Below, piece after piece: positions 33,422 through 44,580 of a DNA stretch of 64,000 nucleotides; the stretch's first letter is position 1, and every line of letters begins with the position of its first letter. This DNA is from Panax quinquefolius (taxonomy: Eukaryota > Streptophyta > Magnoliopsida > Apiales > Araliaceae), in the NCBI GenBank assembly GCA_020205615.1, contig JAINUW010000417.1:124001-188000 (forward strand), read 5' to 3'. The translations under genes and the position numbers were made by a program. The notes beneath the pieces are model-generated. The model saw only the letters and a program-made list of their open reading frames with translations. It was not told where the DNA came from and searched no databases.

Positions 33422-35180
33422 TGTAAGACCCCAACTTATTATAAATAAAATCAAATTTCCTCTAATTATTATTGTGAATAATAAGGTATTAATTTGATAT
33501 AATTCTCACAGTTATGGGTGAAATGTGCAAATTTTGCAAAATATCTGAGTGATGTTATAAAATAATCATTGTTGTGAGAGAATATTCATTTGGTCGTGGA
33601 ATATTTCTTGTTATCGGGGAATATTAAATGCGATGCCTTGATCATTTGTGGGCCCCATAAAGAATAATTGTCGGATGAAGAAAGCGACAAGTTTGAGTTT
33701 TATAAATATTGGCGTAGTTATTACTGAATTAACCTTTGTTGGAATACCCGGTGGTTAAAATACGATGTCTGGCGTGGATGCGCAGTATTGAAGAATTATT
33801 GATCCTTACGTAAGAAGGCACTAGTCGATAATTATTTACATGAATTCTTATTCAATATTTTATTTTATTGATTCAATAATTGTTGCGTTGATATTTTATA
33901 TTATTGTTGTTTCAATAATTGTCATTGCATGAGACTTCCCATTATCAGATCAATAATTCATATTATTTGAATAATATTATTAGATAGCATTATTGGCAAT
34001 GTCTAGAAAGTTCTGTCAATGAGAGGTTTGGTCACCTAATTGCTAATTGCACGCCAGTAAGGAGAAATTCTTATCGAAAAACCCCCTCTTTCCTGGGAAC
34101 GGCCTGGTTGTCATAAATGTGATTCTGTAATATTATTTGTGAATAATTAATTATTTATTCATATGATAAGGAAATATTTATTTTATGTGGATATAAATGT
34201 TGGATATATTTATTGTGGTTAAAAAATGAAAGAGTTAATGTTGAGGTATTTTATCAGTATTTTTGTCGGAATGGAGGTATTAAAATATTAAACCAGTGTT
34301 TTTGAGATATATTGCGTGAGTTATAATTTTTAATCCGACCGTTGGATCGTTGTAATTTTTGGTTATGTTATACATATATAAGTTGAGTATATGTCCACAA
34401 ATTTTGAACCGTTAAAATGAGCGTATGATTTGTTATGAATTTTAAGAGGTGTTGGTTCGAGAAATTGTTGAAGTATCCGAATTTAGCATTTTGATGGAAA
34501 ATTCTAGAATTGAGTGGGCCCCACTTGTGGTTGGTGAAGAAATGTGCTTATTTTTATTTCAAATGTGGTGGGTGGGAATAGTAGCAGGTAAAGCCATCGA
34601 GTTTTGGTCAAGTCTGCTAATATTTTCCTATAAATAGAGGGCTAAGTTAGAATTGAAAATCACACCGAAACATAAGTTTTCTCTTTCTCTCTAGATTATT
34701 GAGTGTATTTTGTGAGTATTTAGATACTTTTGTGAGTTTCTATTCATCGGATGCAAGTTTCCTTGACCTTATCTGGAGATATTAGATCGAAATCTTGGTA
34801 TTTTGAGGTAAGGGGTGTTATATTCTTCTTAAAATGATATTTTCTTCAATATCATTATACCAAAATGTTGGTATGAACTTTTATCAAATTTAGAATTTTT
34901 TGTGTCGGGGTTCTTATTCACGTGTCTCGGCCACTATTCACGAATCTGACTATTCATAGAAAAATAAAATTTTCTTCTTTTTGTCCAAAATGTCTATTAT
35001 GGTTACTATCTTTGATTGTATCCATGTTTTGATCTTTATTCTTGAATTTTGCTTCAAAATTGGTTATTATGGAGTATTATTGATCTTGGATAAACTGTTA
35101 TATGAATCCTTACTATTTGTTCTTCTGTCTCACTGGATTCGTTTTCTTTAAAATATTTTTCAGCATCCTCAGTCCTAAAT
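33422..35180 (+). mobile_element. 3' LTR of element D, truncated
   Basis: Collinear with the first ~1.8-2.0 kb of the E3 LTR (42386 onward), but more diverged: the 14-bp GAATAGT array is reduced to about three units (34918-34970). TATA box CCTATAAATAGAGGG at 34629-34635. It ends at CAGTCCTAAAT, and the expected continuation (as at 44428) does not reappear after the CACTA-like element. Confidence 0.88.
34629..34635 (+). promoter_or_regulatory. LTR promoter TATA box, element D
   Basis: TATAAAT in TTTTCCTATAAATAGAGGGC, at the position of the TATA box of the other family members. Confidence 0.7.
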
Positions 35181-36090
35181 CACTACACCAAAAATGACTT
35201 ATAGCGAAGGAATTTTTGTGAAGGAATTTATTCCTTCACATAAGGAGTTGTTTAGCGAAGGAACAGTGAAGGAAAAAAATATAGTGACAATATAGTTATT
35301 AGCGAAAGAAACATCCTTCGCAATTTATATTTTTTTCCTCGCAAAATTGGGGCGATAGAAAGATTTTTGGAGCCAATTTATGATGAAAATTTGCGAGGAA
35401 AAAATCTATTTAGTGAAGGAATTATTACTCACTATATATCATTATTCAGAAGTTTTTTGCGAGGGATAAAATTGGTCGCTATCTTTTTCTAAATAACTTT
35501 TTTTGAATTAATTGTAGTGAATATAAATACCTTAAATTTTTATAATAGTAAATTTAATTTTAATAACAGCTTTTTAAGTAACTTACAATATCAACTATTT
35601 ATTTTAATAAACTATAAAGTAAATAACTTTACACTATGTTAAACTTTAAAAATTCTCCATAAAAGTTTATTTTTATGATCATACTTAAATAAAGTTAAAG
35701 TTAAATAAAAATAAAATTAAATAATCACTACAAGAAATTAGGAATGTAGTGAAGAAAAATTTGTGAAGAAATTCATTCTAACAATGAAGGGAAAAAAATT
35801 AGTGACAATATAGTTATTCTGAACGAAACATTCTTCACAATTTAGATTTTGTTTTTTACAAAATTGAGATGACAGAAGGATGTTTAGCGCCAATTTTTGA
35901 TGAATGTTGTGAAAAAAAAATATTATTAATTAAGAAAATTATTACTCACTACATATTATTTGTGATAGATTTTTTGCGAGAGATAAAATTAGTCACTATT
36001 ATATTAAAATAAGTTTTTTAAAATTAATTATAGTGAATATAAATTATATTATATATAAATAAATTAAAATTTTTAAAATAATAAATACGG
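35181..36090 (+). repeat. Tandem duplication of the CACTA-like terminal region
   Basis: 35181-35530 and 35728-36050 are diverged copies. Each starts CACTACAMSAAA and contains GTGACAATATAGTTATT, then ACAAAATTGRGRYGA, TTATTACTCACTA and AATTAATTRTAGTGAATATAAAT in the same order. The second has lost many CpG/CHG cytosines by transition, so it is probably older. Confidence 0.8.
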
Positions 36091-38636
36091 TCGCTATAAG
36101 AGTATAAACCAAAATGAAATTATGTGCGAAAATGTTCCCCCATTATTTTCACGCCTGCCCTCTCCCTCAATTTACACTCCCTCAGATTAGAAAATACAAT
36201 CAGTCGAGCCCAAATCCCCCATTTCCCAGTTTTGTTTTCCAACTCTCTAATCCCTCGTTTCACAACCCATTGTTGAAGCCAGTCCTCTCTCCCCTTTGTG
36301 CCACTGCCGATCTACCATCTTAGTGCGGATTTGTAGAAAGGTGATTATAATGATCTACTCTCAATTTCTTAATTCCACCAAAAATAATTGCAAAAAGGGC
36401 AAAGCCCTAGCTAATTCTTCACTCGCAATCGGTACTTAAGATTTTGTCTCGTTCTCTCTCTGCCCTATTTTTCTTTCACAGTATTTTCATAGAGATATAG
36501 GAAGGTTTTTGTGCAATAATTTTAAGGCTTTGTTTTTATTTGAATTAGATTAATATTGGGGTCTTTGTTTGGTTCAGATTCATCATGAAGTTTACAAATT
36601 CCAGTGTTTATTTCATTTTGTAAAACGGACAGCTCATCATTACTAAATTCTCAGGTAAATACCTTTTTCTACTGTAATTTGGTGTTGAATTTTGCGTGTG
36701 CTTGTTCTGTATATATTGAATTCAATTTTTCTTCTTTTAAAGTGCTTGTATTTGTTTCTATGAAATTTTTTTCTTTCCCTTTTTCTGTTTTCTTTTGGTT
36801 AATTCCACACAAACAATTGCTACCGGCCAAATGTTGGTTTAATTGTATGAAGGAATGAGATTGACGAGGTTACATATTTGTGGGTTGGTTAGTTACGAGA
36901 TTTATATTTGGTGTTACTTCCTTTAATATTAATTTTATTGATCAAGAGAAATCATTTGACTTAAAACATATTGTACTAAACGAATTATCAAGGTACTTAA
37001 CTAGCTAGTTGGGTATGATCTTAAACTTGTGATATGAGTGTCACTCATGTTCAGCTATGATTGTTTCTTTAATGTGAACACCTACTTTAAGTTGTACTCT
37101 GTTTACAGAAATGTTCAATATATTATATACAAAGTGTATGCAGTATACCATACTAGAAATTCCATGGTCAATAATTTGGTAGGGATGGTTATAGCTTTTC
37201 TTTATTTGTCAAGGACCTTATTGATTTCTTTCTTTTTTATTTTATTTTTGTGGCATGTACACTTTAGTTTTTCTACAGGTGGATTTAAAGTGTATTTGGG
37301 TTTATACTCTTTGGTGTAAAAATTATTTGGTACTATTTTAACTAGCTAGAACGTTATCCAATTACTTTTCCTTTACATAACGCTCACGTTATAGTTGGTT
37401 CATTTGCATCTTGTCTTGTTTCTACCAAGTTTTATGAAACATTCCTGCTCCATAAAAGAGTCACATTTGTTATTAAAAAAAATTTGATAATTGTAAAATT
37501 AAAAGAATCCTCCTTTTATTGGTTTTAGTATAAAATGAATAATATCCTCAAGTTCATCATTATAATTTCATTATCATGCCACCGCTACATCGTAAATTAC
37601 ACTTTATTATTTAGAGGTCAACATGAAACAAATATACATCTTTAATATTTTTATGAGACTTTTTTTGTAGGTCGAAGGAACTGGTAATTATGGGAAGATA
37701 ACTTAGAGCAACTTTATGGGTATTTTCCCTTTATTTTATTATTTAGAGGTCAACATGAAACAAGTATACATCCTTAATATTTATATGGGACTCTTTTTGT
37801 AGGCCGAAGGAACTGGTGATTATGGGAAGATAACTTAGAGCTACTTTATGGGTATTTTCCCTTCATTTTGCACTTGTAAAATGCTCTTACTGTCTAACAT
37901 ATATCCTATCCCTTTTCCCCCTAGTATCATGTTTTTTCCTTCTAGGTATTGAGCTAATCCCTCTCTGATTTTTATTGTTAACTCTCAATCTCAATCCATT
38001 TGTTGATTATATGTGCTGGACATGGTAATAACCTTAATCCTTTTAATCAAGGCTCTGAGAATTTAAAGAAAAAGTTGATCTGCTGATTACTGTACTATTA
38101 AGTGACAATTTACTAGTATTAATCATCAGCACTTGCATCACTGAGTGGAAAATTGAAGTTGGGGGTGAGGACAGCAGTCATAGTAGAACGAGTCTTACAG
38201 TAATTGTGCTCAATTTAAGACACTATTGAGTGGTTCTTTGATGAGAAATCTTCACTGTAACCGATTTATCAATCATTTATCATATCTTATTTTTTTGTTC
38301 TGTTATTCAATTTCATTACTTATTCGTACACCTAATGATGAATATCTTTTTGGTTCTATTAAATTTTTGTTTATTGGATCATGGGAATAATCGGTCATTG
38401 GTTTGATTGAAAGTGTATTGTGGGGAGTACTAACAAGATACAAGGGTGTAGCTGAAAGTGTAGATCACTTGTAATGTGCACTACTTTGATTTGGTTTGAT
38501 AATTCCTGTTCCGTGTAGTCCATCATGAGTGGGAGGATCACTTGTTGGGTCTTACTTGTTGATTTCTACCTGCATCCCACTGTGTTTCACTTTTGTCTTC
38601 AATGATGGTGGTATATTGGATGGATTCATATTTCAG
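36091..38636. other. CACTA-like element interior, no coding region identified
   Basis: 36114-36323 is open (69 codons) in a C-rich stretch and is followed by AAG/GTGATT, so it might be a captured 5' exon, but I do not recognise it. The rest reads like intron or UTR sequence (T-rich tracts, many TTTGTAG/TTTCAG ends). It holds a 131-bp tandem duplication at 37604-37867. Confidence 0.5.
37604..37867 (+). repeat. 131-bp tandem duplication
   Basis: Two adjacent copies (37604-37734 and 37735-37867) starting TTATTATTTAGAGGTCAACA and ending TTTATGGGTATTTTCCCTT, with only a few substitutions (for example GTCGAAGG versus GCCGAAGG). Confidence 0.9.
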
Positions 38637-39422
38637 TTTTCCCTTTCCTTGATCCTCTTGCCGAACTTGTTGTCTCAGTTATGATCCTCAAAGCTGTACT
38701 TGAAACTGGTTATGGGAGGTATTATTCTTTCTTCTTCTTCCTTTGGTTGCTATTTGATTTTTTTTAATTAATTGCTAAATGATAGACTAGTTTTTTTTTT
38801 TTGAAATTACAAGCTTAAGCGAGGGATGATTCCATCAACTGGGGGGTTGATTGTCAATGATAGCAAGATGAATTCTACTCATTGCTTCTTCTTTGCTTAC
38901 TTCATGGTTGCATTGCTCATAGGTTCATTTTAGATAGGCTTGCGCAGCCACCTTAAATGGATAAAAGGCTCATTTAAGAGCAAGTATACTTGCCTCGCAA
39001 AACCAGGGACAACTTTGCATAGTTGGCTTTTATTCACCTGTCCAAACTGATTTTGTGAATCTTAAGAAGGTGATTAGTAGTTAAACTAAGATTATGAACT
39101 CACTAAGTGGCAGACTATAAATCTCCATATGTGACATGTTTCTGAATTTTTAGTGTCTTGGAACTGGTGGATGCTGCAGTCCCATCGCATCTTTTGGATC
39201 CTACAAGACTAACTATTCAACAAGTTCATGAATGGCCAGTCATCATATTTCAAAAATGTGTGATCGCTTATCAGGTTAATGGTTTATCTCACTTAATTTA
39301 AAATTTTCAATTTCATCTTTCCTTATTCTTCATTTCATTGAATTTTGGTGTTTCTCTTGCAGCATGAAGTTTACATGCCCAACGTTGATTTACTTGAAGA
39401 AAATGACATGAAGTGGACCTAA
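38637..39422 (+). pseudogene. Captured cation-efflux (CDF / metal tolerance protein) gene fragment
   Basis: Three exon-like blocks with GT-AG introns: 38637-38718, 39154-39274 and 39363-39422. The first (FPFLDPLAELVVSVMILKA, then ETGYG) and second (SVLELVDAAVPSHLLDP, RLTIQQVHE) join across a split AG/T codon in phase and resemble the end of the last transmembrane helix and start of the cytosolic domain of plant MTPC-type cation diffusion facilitators, which move Zn/Mn/Fe out of the cytosol. After VHE the peptide no longer looks like CDF (WPVIIFQKCVIAYQ), and the third block ends NDMKWT-stop. The metal-binding HxxxD helices are not present. Family assignment is from memory of the motif, not a search. 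Confidence 0.55.
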
Positions 39423-40238
39423 CATGACACACTTTATTCCTTCTAGTTCATTGTTATTCTTTCAATTTTCTTATGTTAGTTAATAAATATTGTAGATACT
39501 ATGGTCTTTTAGACCAAGTTACAATAAAAAATTATGTACTTATCGTGACTCGAGCATTATCTATTTATATATGGAGTATTGGTTTTATTATCTCTTTATG
39601 CATTAGTTTATCAATTAGTTTGAAACAAGTATGACATTTATATTTATTTAAAATATTAAATTTAATATTTCTTATAGAGATTAATAATAATAAATACGAA
39701 ATCACTGATTTGAAAATTAATTATAATTTGCAATGAATTTTGATTATTTATCAATTAATTTTTTATTTACAAATTTATAATTTGTGAAGGATTTTACTTG
39801 AGAAATGGACATTAATGAAAGATTATTTTCCTCACTAAATCTTTTCCAGTTAATTAGTTAGTCATCAATGAAGGATTATTTTCCTCACTAATTTGATGAT
39901 ACATTCTCAATTTATAATTAGTGAAGGAAAATTTTCTCTCATTAAATAAATTTGTTCTTTACTATATATTATTTGTGAGGGAATAAAGTTATTCACTAAT
40001 TTTAAATAGTCTTTCTTAAAATATTATTTGTGAAGGAAACCAATCTTTCACTAAATAAAAATATTCCATTACTAAATACAATTTGTGAAGGAATAAGTTA
40101 TTCACAATATATCCTTCACAAAAAACATTTAGTAACTACTTAGCGAATGATACCCAATTGCGAGGAGGTCTAATGCGAGCACTCGTGTGAAGAAAATATT
40201 TCTTCGCAATAAATCACTTGTGAGAGATATAGGGCCTC
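39423..40238. other. Right arm of CACTA-like element
   Basis: 39440-39780 is AT-rich and non-coding. 39780-40238 has at least eight copies of (A/T)TTTGTGAAGGAA / TTCCTCACTAAAT-type motifs in alternating orientation, then AGCGAATGAT, GCGAGGAGG and TTCTTCGCAATAAATCACTTG near the end. No gene. Confidence 0.6.
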
Positions 40239-40587
40239 TAGTGAAGGATTTATCCAATTTGCTCTCCACTCACCCCATGCAGTGTACTTTCTCATTTTAA
40301 ACACCTGTGAGCTCATATATAACCCTTTTGTACCTACAAAAGCCAGTGTTTACCAACTTTAAAGATATAGAAGTTTTCTTTGGCAGTTAATTGTAAGCCT
40401 TCTCACACACTTTAGAGTCTTTCTCTTTATCTCTTCACACACCCTTCTTCACGTTGAGAGTCGTGTTGCGCGCATTTTCCCGGACTTTGGTTCGTGGTTT
40501 TGTTTCGGCTTGTAAATATATATTGACTAACATTATCGAGTTATGCCTCGATTGAGCCTAGACTTCGGTCTGGAGCGTTTACTCACC

Positions 40588-40591
<4 letters not shown>
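40239..40591. other. Unclassified, promoter-like sequence
   Basis: Contains CTCATATATAACCC (TATA-like, 40312) followed by C/T-rich leader sequence (CACACACTTTAGAGTCTTTC), as in an LTR or gene promoter, but no open frame follows. Possibly the start of the Tat/Ogre-like remnant. Confidence 0.3.
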
Positions 40592-40639
<48 letters not shown>

Positions 40640-40780
40640 TTGTGGTCGGACTGTGTTCGATGAGCCTCGATTTTACATCCGGTGCGTTTACTACTGTTTT
40701 TGTATATATATATATATATATTTATATATATGAGCTGTGGTCGAACTACATTCGATGAGCACAGATTTTACATTCGGTAT

Positions 40781-40827
<47 letters not shown>

Positions 40828-40880
40828 CTGTTGTCGAACTACATTCGATGAGCACAATTTTACATCCGGTGCATTTATTG

Positions 40881-40931
<51 letters not shown>
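40592..40931 (+). repeat. ~95-bp tandem repeat interleaved with (TA)n
   Basis: Pure TA runs at 40592-40636, about 40703-40731, 40784-40824 and 40886-40931 separate units of the form TGAACTGTTGTCGAACTACA / TTCGATGAGCACA / TTTTACATCCGGTGC. A fourth, degenerate unit precedes the first TA run at about 40540-40580. Confidence 0.9.
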
Positions 40932-40934
<3 letters not shown>

Positions 40935-40940
40935 TTCTAC

Positions 40941-41150
40941 TTGGAGTTTCCTTCGTGGCGAGTTGATCTCTTTTACTGACTTTATTTACATTTCGTCCCT
41001 TTGGAGTTTCCTTCGTGGCGGTTGGCCGTATTCTGACTTCATTTATGTTTTGTCCCTTTGGAGTTTCCTCAAGTGGCGGTTGATACTTTTACGACTTTAT
41101 TTACTTTTTCGATCCCCCATGGAGGTGCTTCGTGGTTGGTGATCCCATGC
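40941..41150 (+). repeat. 58-60-bp tandem repeat
   Basis: Three full units and a partial one, each beginning TTGGAGTTTCCTTCGTGGCG, at 40941, 41001 and 41058, the partial unit near 41110 (GGAGGTGCTTCGTGG). Confidence 0.85.
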
Positions 41151-42380
41151 GTATATATATATTTATAGCTTTTTATATATATACCTTCTACGCTTTCATA
41201 CAAATTGCGTTATCTTGTGCGCCTAGGAATCATGTGATCACAGATTCATCCAATTGGATCTAGATTCGGTTCCCGTGATGGACATTTTAAGCTGTAAGCA
41301 GCTTGTAAATTATTCTGCGGTGTCTGAATTTTCTCAGATGGTTTCCATACCCACGAGAAAGTCGACATTATTTTTGTACATTATTTTCGTACGGATGCCT
41401 CGCATTCGTAAAATAAAATCAATCAAGCCGAACACTTAATAAAATGGAAGTATAAAAGGTCTCAATTACTATTGAGCATCAGGGTTTGAAAAACCTTTTT
41501 ATAAAACATCATTGCTATATCTTGCTAAAAACTGAATTTTTACATAAATTCAAACCCTGTGTATATAGGTTGAACGAGGCCTCACTACTTCCAAATAACA
41601 AACACATTGACCCCCCACACACACATTAGGATAATAGTTTCTTAAAAGAGGCGGTTACCATAGTAACACGGATGTGGGGGGTGCCTAACACCTTCCTTCG
41701 CATAACCAAGTCCCCGGACCCTAATGAATCTCGGTTTCACCAGGCAATTCGTTTATGATGTCACATCACCGGGTCGATGTGAAAACCTTTTCTCGGTTGT
41801 GTTGGTACAACCATTTAAAAACCAACTGGCAACTCTTATAGCATCCATCGTCGACATTATACATGTCGGACCTTTTTCACTTATTTTTTCAAACAAATCT
41901 CACCTAAAATGAGAACACCAAAGAACAAGTAACGAAAAGGGACATCTAAAAATCCCGACGTCGACACCGAGTATTGGATTATCTATGACACCCAGTGGAA
42001 TGCAAATACAGTGAGCTCAAATTTAAGACGGGTTACCACAATTTGATGATTAATCCTTTTGTGCTTGAATTAGAACCAAAAACCCACTTGTAAACCTGGT
42101 TAATTTCGTTTGAGAATAATGATTAACGAGAGAATGGAGGAGAATGGGTTGGAACCCTAATTCATGTAGAACTCAAGTTAACCCCCAATTGGAATGTATA
42201 AACCCTCAAATTCAACTTGAGGGAGGCTAATTATTTGAATAAATTCATTTGAGATGAGGATTGGAGTGGATTTGGTGGTTTAGGGCTTAAGTTTGAAGTT
42301 AGAATGAGAAAGAGCGAAGTTCGATTGAGGTTAAAAGTGTTTTTTAAAACTGTAATTGAACGAATCCGCTGGGGCGGATT
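41151..42380. mobile_element. Tat/Ogre-like gypsy remnant (tentative)
   Basis: 41670-41720 contains TGTGGGGGGTGCCTAACACC and TTCCTTCGCATAACC, followed by CCCGGACCCTAATGAATCTC, a signature I associate with non-coding parts of Tat/Ogre-type elements. 41945-42000 has GACGTCGACACCGAGTATTG. No protein domain is readable. The E3 element is inserted at its right end. Confidence 0.35.
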
Positions 42381-42385
42381 GATAT
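42381..42385 (+). repeat. Target-site duplication of E3, left copy
   Basis: GATAT immediately before LTR start TGTAAGACCCC at 42386. The partner is at 58745-58749. Confidence 0.8.
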
Positions 42386-43733
42386 TGTAAGACCCCGAAA
42401 ATTTTTCTAAATAAAAAGGAATTTCCTTTATTTATTATTTTGAAATAGTAAGGGTGGATTTGATTAATGTGGATAGTTATGGGTAAAATACGCAAATATT
42501 TCAAAATAAGCAAGTGGTTATAAAATATTCATTGTTGTCGGGGAATATTCGTTTGGTCGTGGAATATTAAATGCTTCGTCAGAATATTAAATGCTGACGA
42601 CGCTTGACCGTGTGTGCCCCATAATGCTTGAAGCGATTGGATGAAGAAAGCGACAAAAATAAGTTGTTTAAAAATAACGGCGTAGTTATTACAGATTATC
42701 TTGTTGGAATACCGTTGGTTAAAACACACTAATCTGGCGTTGTTGAGCAAGTAGCTACCAGTATTGCACCAATTATTGATTCTTACGTGAAGAAGGCACT
42801 ACTCGATAATGGTTACGATAATTCTTATTCGATATTTTATTGAGTTAATAATTCTTTGCGTTGATATTTTATATTCTTTGTTGTTTCAATAATTGTCATT
42901 ACACGGTATCTTTCATTATCGAAGCAATAATTCATATTATCTGAATAATATTATTAGATAACATTATTGGCAATGTCTAGAAAGTTACATCTAAGGAGAG
43001 GTTTGGTCACCTAATTGCGCGCGCCGAGAAGAAGAAATTCTTATTGGAAAGCCCTCTTTCTGAGGGCACGGTTGTCAATATTGTGATTACGTAATATTAT
43101 TTGTGAATAATTAATTATTGATTTATATGATGAGGAAAATATTGATTTTATGTGGATATAGATGGAGAAAATTTTTAAAATGACAATTGTTGAAAATTAA
43201 TATTTTATCTTTTACGATAAAATAATTCATTTAAATATATTATTTTAATAATATATTAACGGTGATATTTTTACAACGAATGTGGGATATATGAGTATCT
43301 GAGGAGGAAGAGTATTTTTGTTGCAATAAATGTTTAAAACATGTTAAACATGTCGATTGGACCCCATTTATTGGTGAAATTTGATTATAACTTTGTAAAA
43401 TTTCCGTTTGTGGATTTCGGTCAATTTCTGATTGGAATTTGGAAAAACTTTCTTCTGTAAAGTTGTAGAGAATTGAATTTCCTATAAAAACTCGCGAGAT
43501 TCGAATTTTCTGATGAAAGGGCTATTTATTATGAATTATTGAAGTTAGAAGCTCTTCAAATAATTGATTTTTGGAAGTTTAAAATATTTAAAATTAGAAA
43601 AACGTTTTTCTTATTTTTTCTAGAAGGTGGCATGTGTTTGATGGCTGAAATCAGATTCTAGACATGTGTAGAAAATAATATAATTATATTATTAATTTAT
43701 TAAATTTTACGCTTTGGTGTTCTAAGCAATTTC

Positions 43734-43740
43734 TATAAAT
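43734..43740 (+). promoter_or_regulatory. LTR promoter TATA box
   Basis: TATAAAT in TTTCTATAAATAGGGTGCTT, with an expected RNA start in the following GGTTAGAATTGAAAATCACA region. Confidence 0.75.
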
Positions 43741-44021
43741 AGGGTGCTTAGGTTAGAATTGAAAATCACACCGAAGCTGAAGTTTTCTCTCTATATTATC
43801 GGCGTATTCTTGTGAGTATTTTGAGTATACTTTGAGTATTGCTATCTGGTGCAAGTCAAGTCATAGCCTTTATATCCAGGTGTTTCAAATTTAGAAATCT
43901 TGATCTTTCGAGGTAAGGGATATTATTTTTTTTCGTAATGATATTATTTCTTCAATATCATTATCTTTGAAATGTTGATCTGAAGTTTTTATCAAATTTG
44001 GAACTTTTTCATGTGGGGGAG

Positions 44022-44580
44022 TTACTATTCATGGGTTCTTATTCATGAGTTCTTATTCACGAGTTACTATTCACTAAAGTCTTATTCATGAAAGCGTGAA
44101 GATGTTTTTGTGGAATTTCTATCTTTTGGTGTCGGAGTTACTATTCACGTATCTACGGACTATTCACGTATCTGACACTATTCACGTATCTGGTACTATT
44201 CATAGAAAAATAAAATTTCTTCTTTTCGTCTAAAACATCTATTGCGGATACTAACTCGATTGTATCCATGTTTTGATCATTCTTGAATTTTACACCACTA
44301 TGATTATTTTTGAGGTATTTTTGGGCGTGGATAAAACCAAGTACGAATCCTTAATCCTTAATCCTTGTTATTTTGTTTCTTTGGATTCGTTTCTTTAAAA
44401 AATATTTTCATCATCCTCGGTCTTAAATGATGATATTATGGAATATCTTTGGCTGTAGTGCAAAGATGAATGATTTCTTAAGAATATCTTTGGCCCGTAG
44501 TGCAAAGATGAGCAGTGTTTAAATGAACATGACTAATCGATGAATATCTTTGGCCTGTAGTGCAAAGATGAATATTTGAT
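44022..44580 (+). repeat. LTR leader tandem arrays in E3
   Basis: 14-bp TACTATTCACGAGT-type units at 44022-44205 (several read 'cttattca', apparently altered GTTACTATTCA), and three to four ~35-bp CTTTGGCCTGTAGTGCAAAG units at 44444-44580. Confidence 0.85.

Larger units (their letters stand above)
29421..35180 (+). mobile_element. Ty3/gypsy element D, 5'-truncated, with partial 3' LTR
   Basis: Gag C-terminus, protease, RT, RNase H, integrase and chromodomain tail on the plus strand, PPT at 33410-33420, then LTR 33422-35180, broken by a CACTA-like element. It is related to E1/E3 but clearly older: C-to-T and G-to-A changes create in-frame stops (CAA to TAA near 30188, TGG to TAG near 30267) besides indels. 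The 5' LTR, PBS and capsid are missing. The left junction is with the LINE. Confidence 0.9.
35181..40238. mobile_element. CACTA-like non-autonomous DNA transposon carrying host gene fragments
   Basis: Left end CACTACACCAAAAATGAC, inside a gypsy LTR. Both flanks (35181-36090 and 39780-40238) are dense in subterminal motifs of the GCGAAGGAA / GTGAAGGAA / TTCCTTCRC type in both orientations, as in CACTA (En/Spm) elements. No transposase is encoded. The right end is uncertain; GGGCCTCTAGTG at 40227-40238 is the best candidate (CACTAGAGG in reverse). Neighbouring bases (AAT left, AAG right) do not give a clean 3-bp duplication. Confidence 0.6.

Noticed and set aside
35181..35519. A 339-bp CACTA MITE with AAT target duplication (AAT-CACTACACC ... 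AATTGTAGTG-AAT)
   Set aside because: The same TAGTGAATATAAAT continuation is present in the second copy at 36040, so the apparent right end is internal sequence, and the interrupted LTR does not resume after it.
40682..40966. 94-codon open frame (Tyr-Ile repeats)
   Set aside because: It is translation of TA microsatellites and flanking repeats, not a gene.
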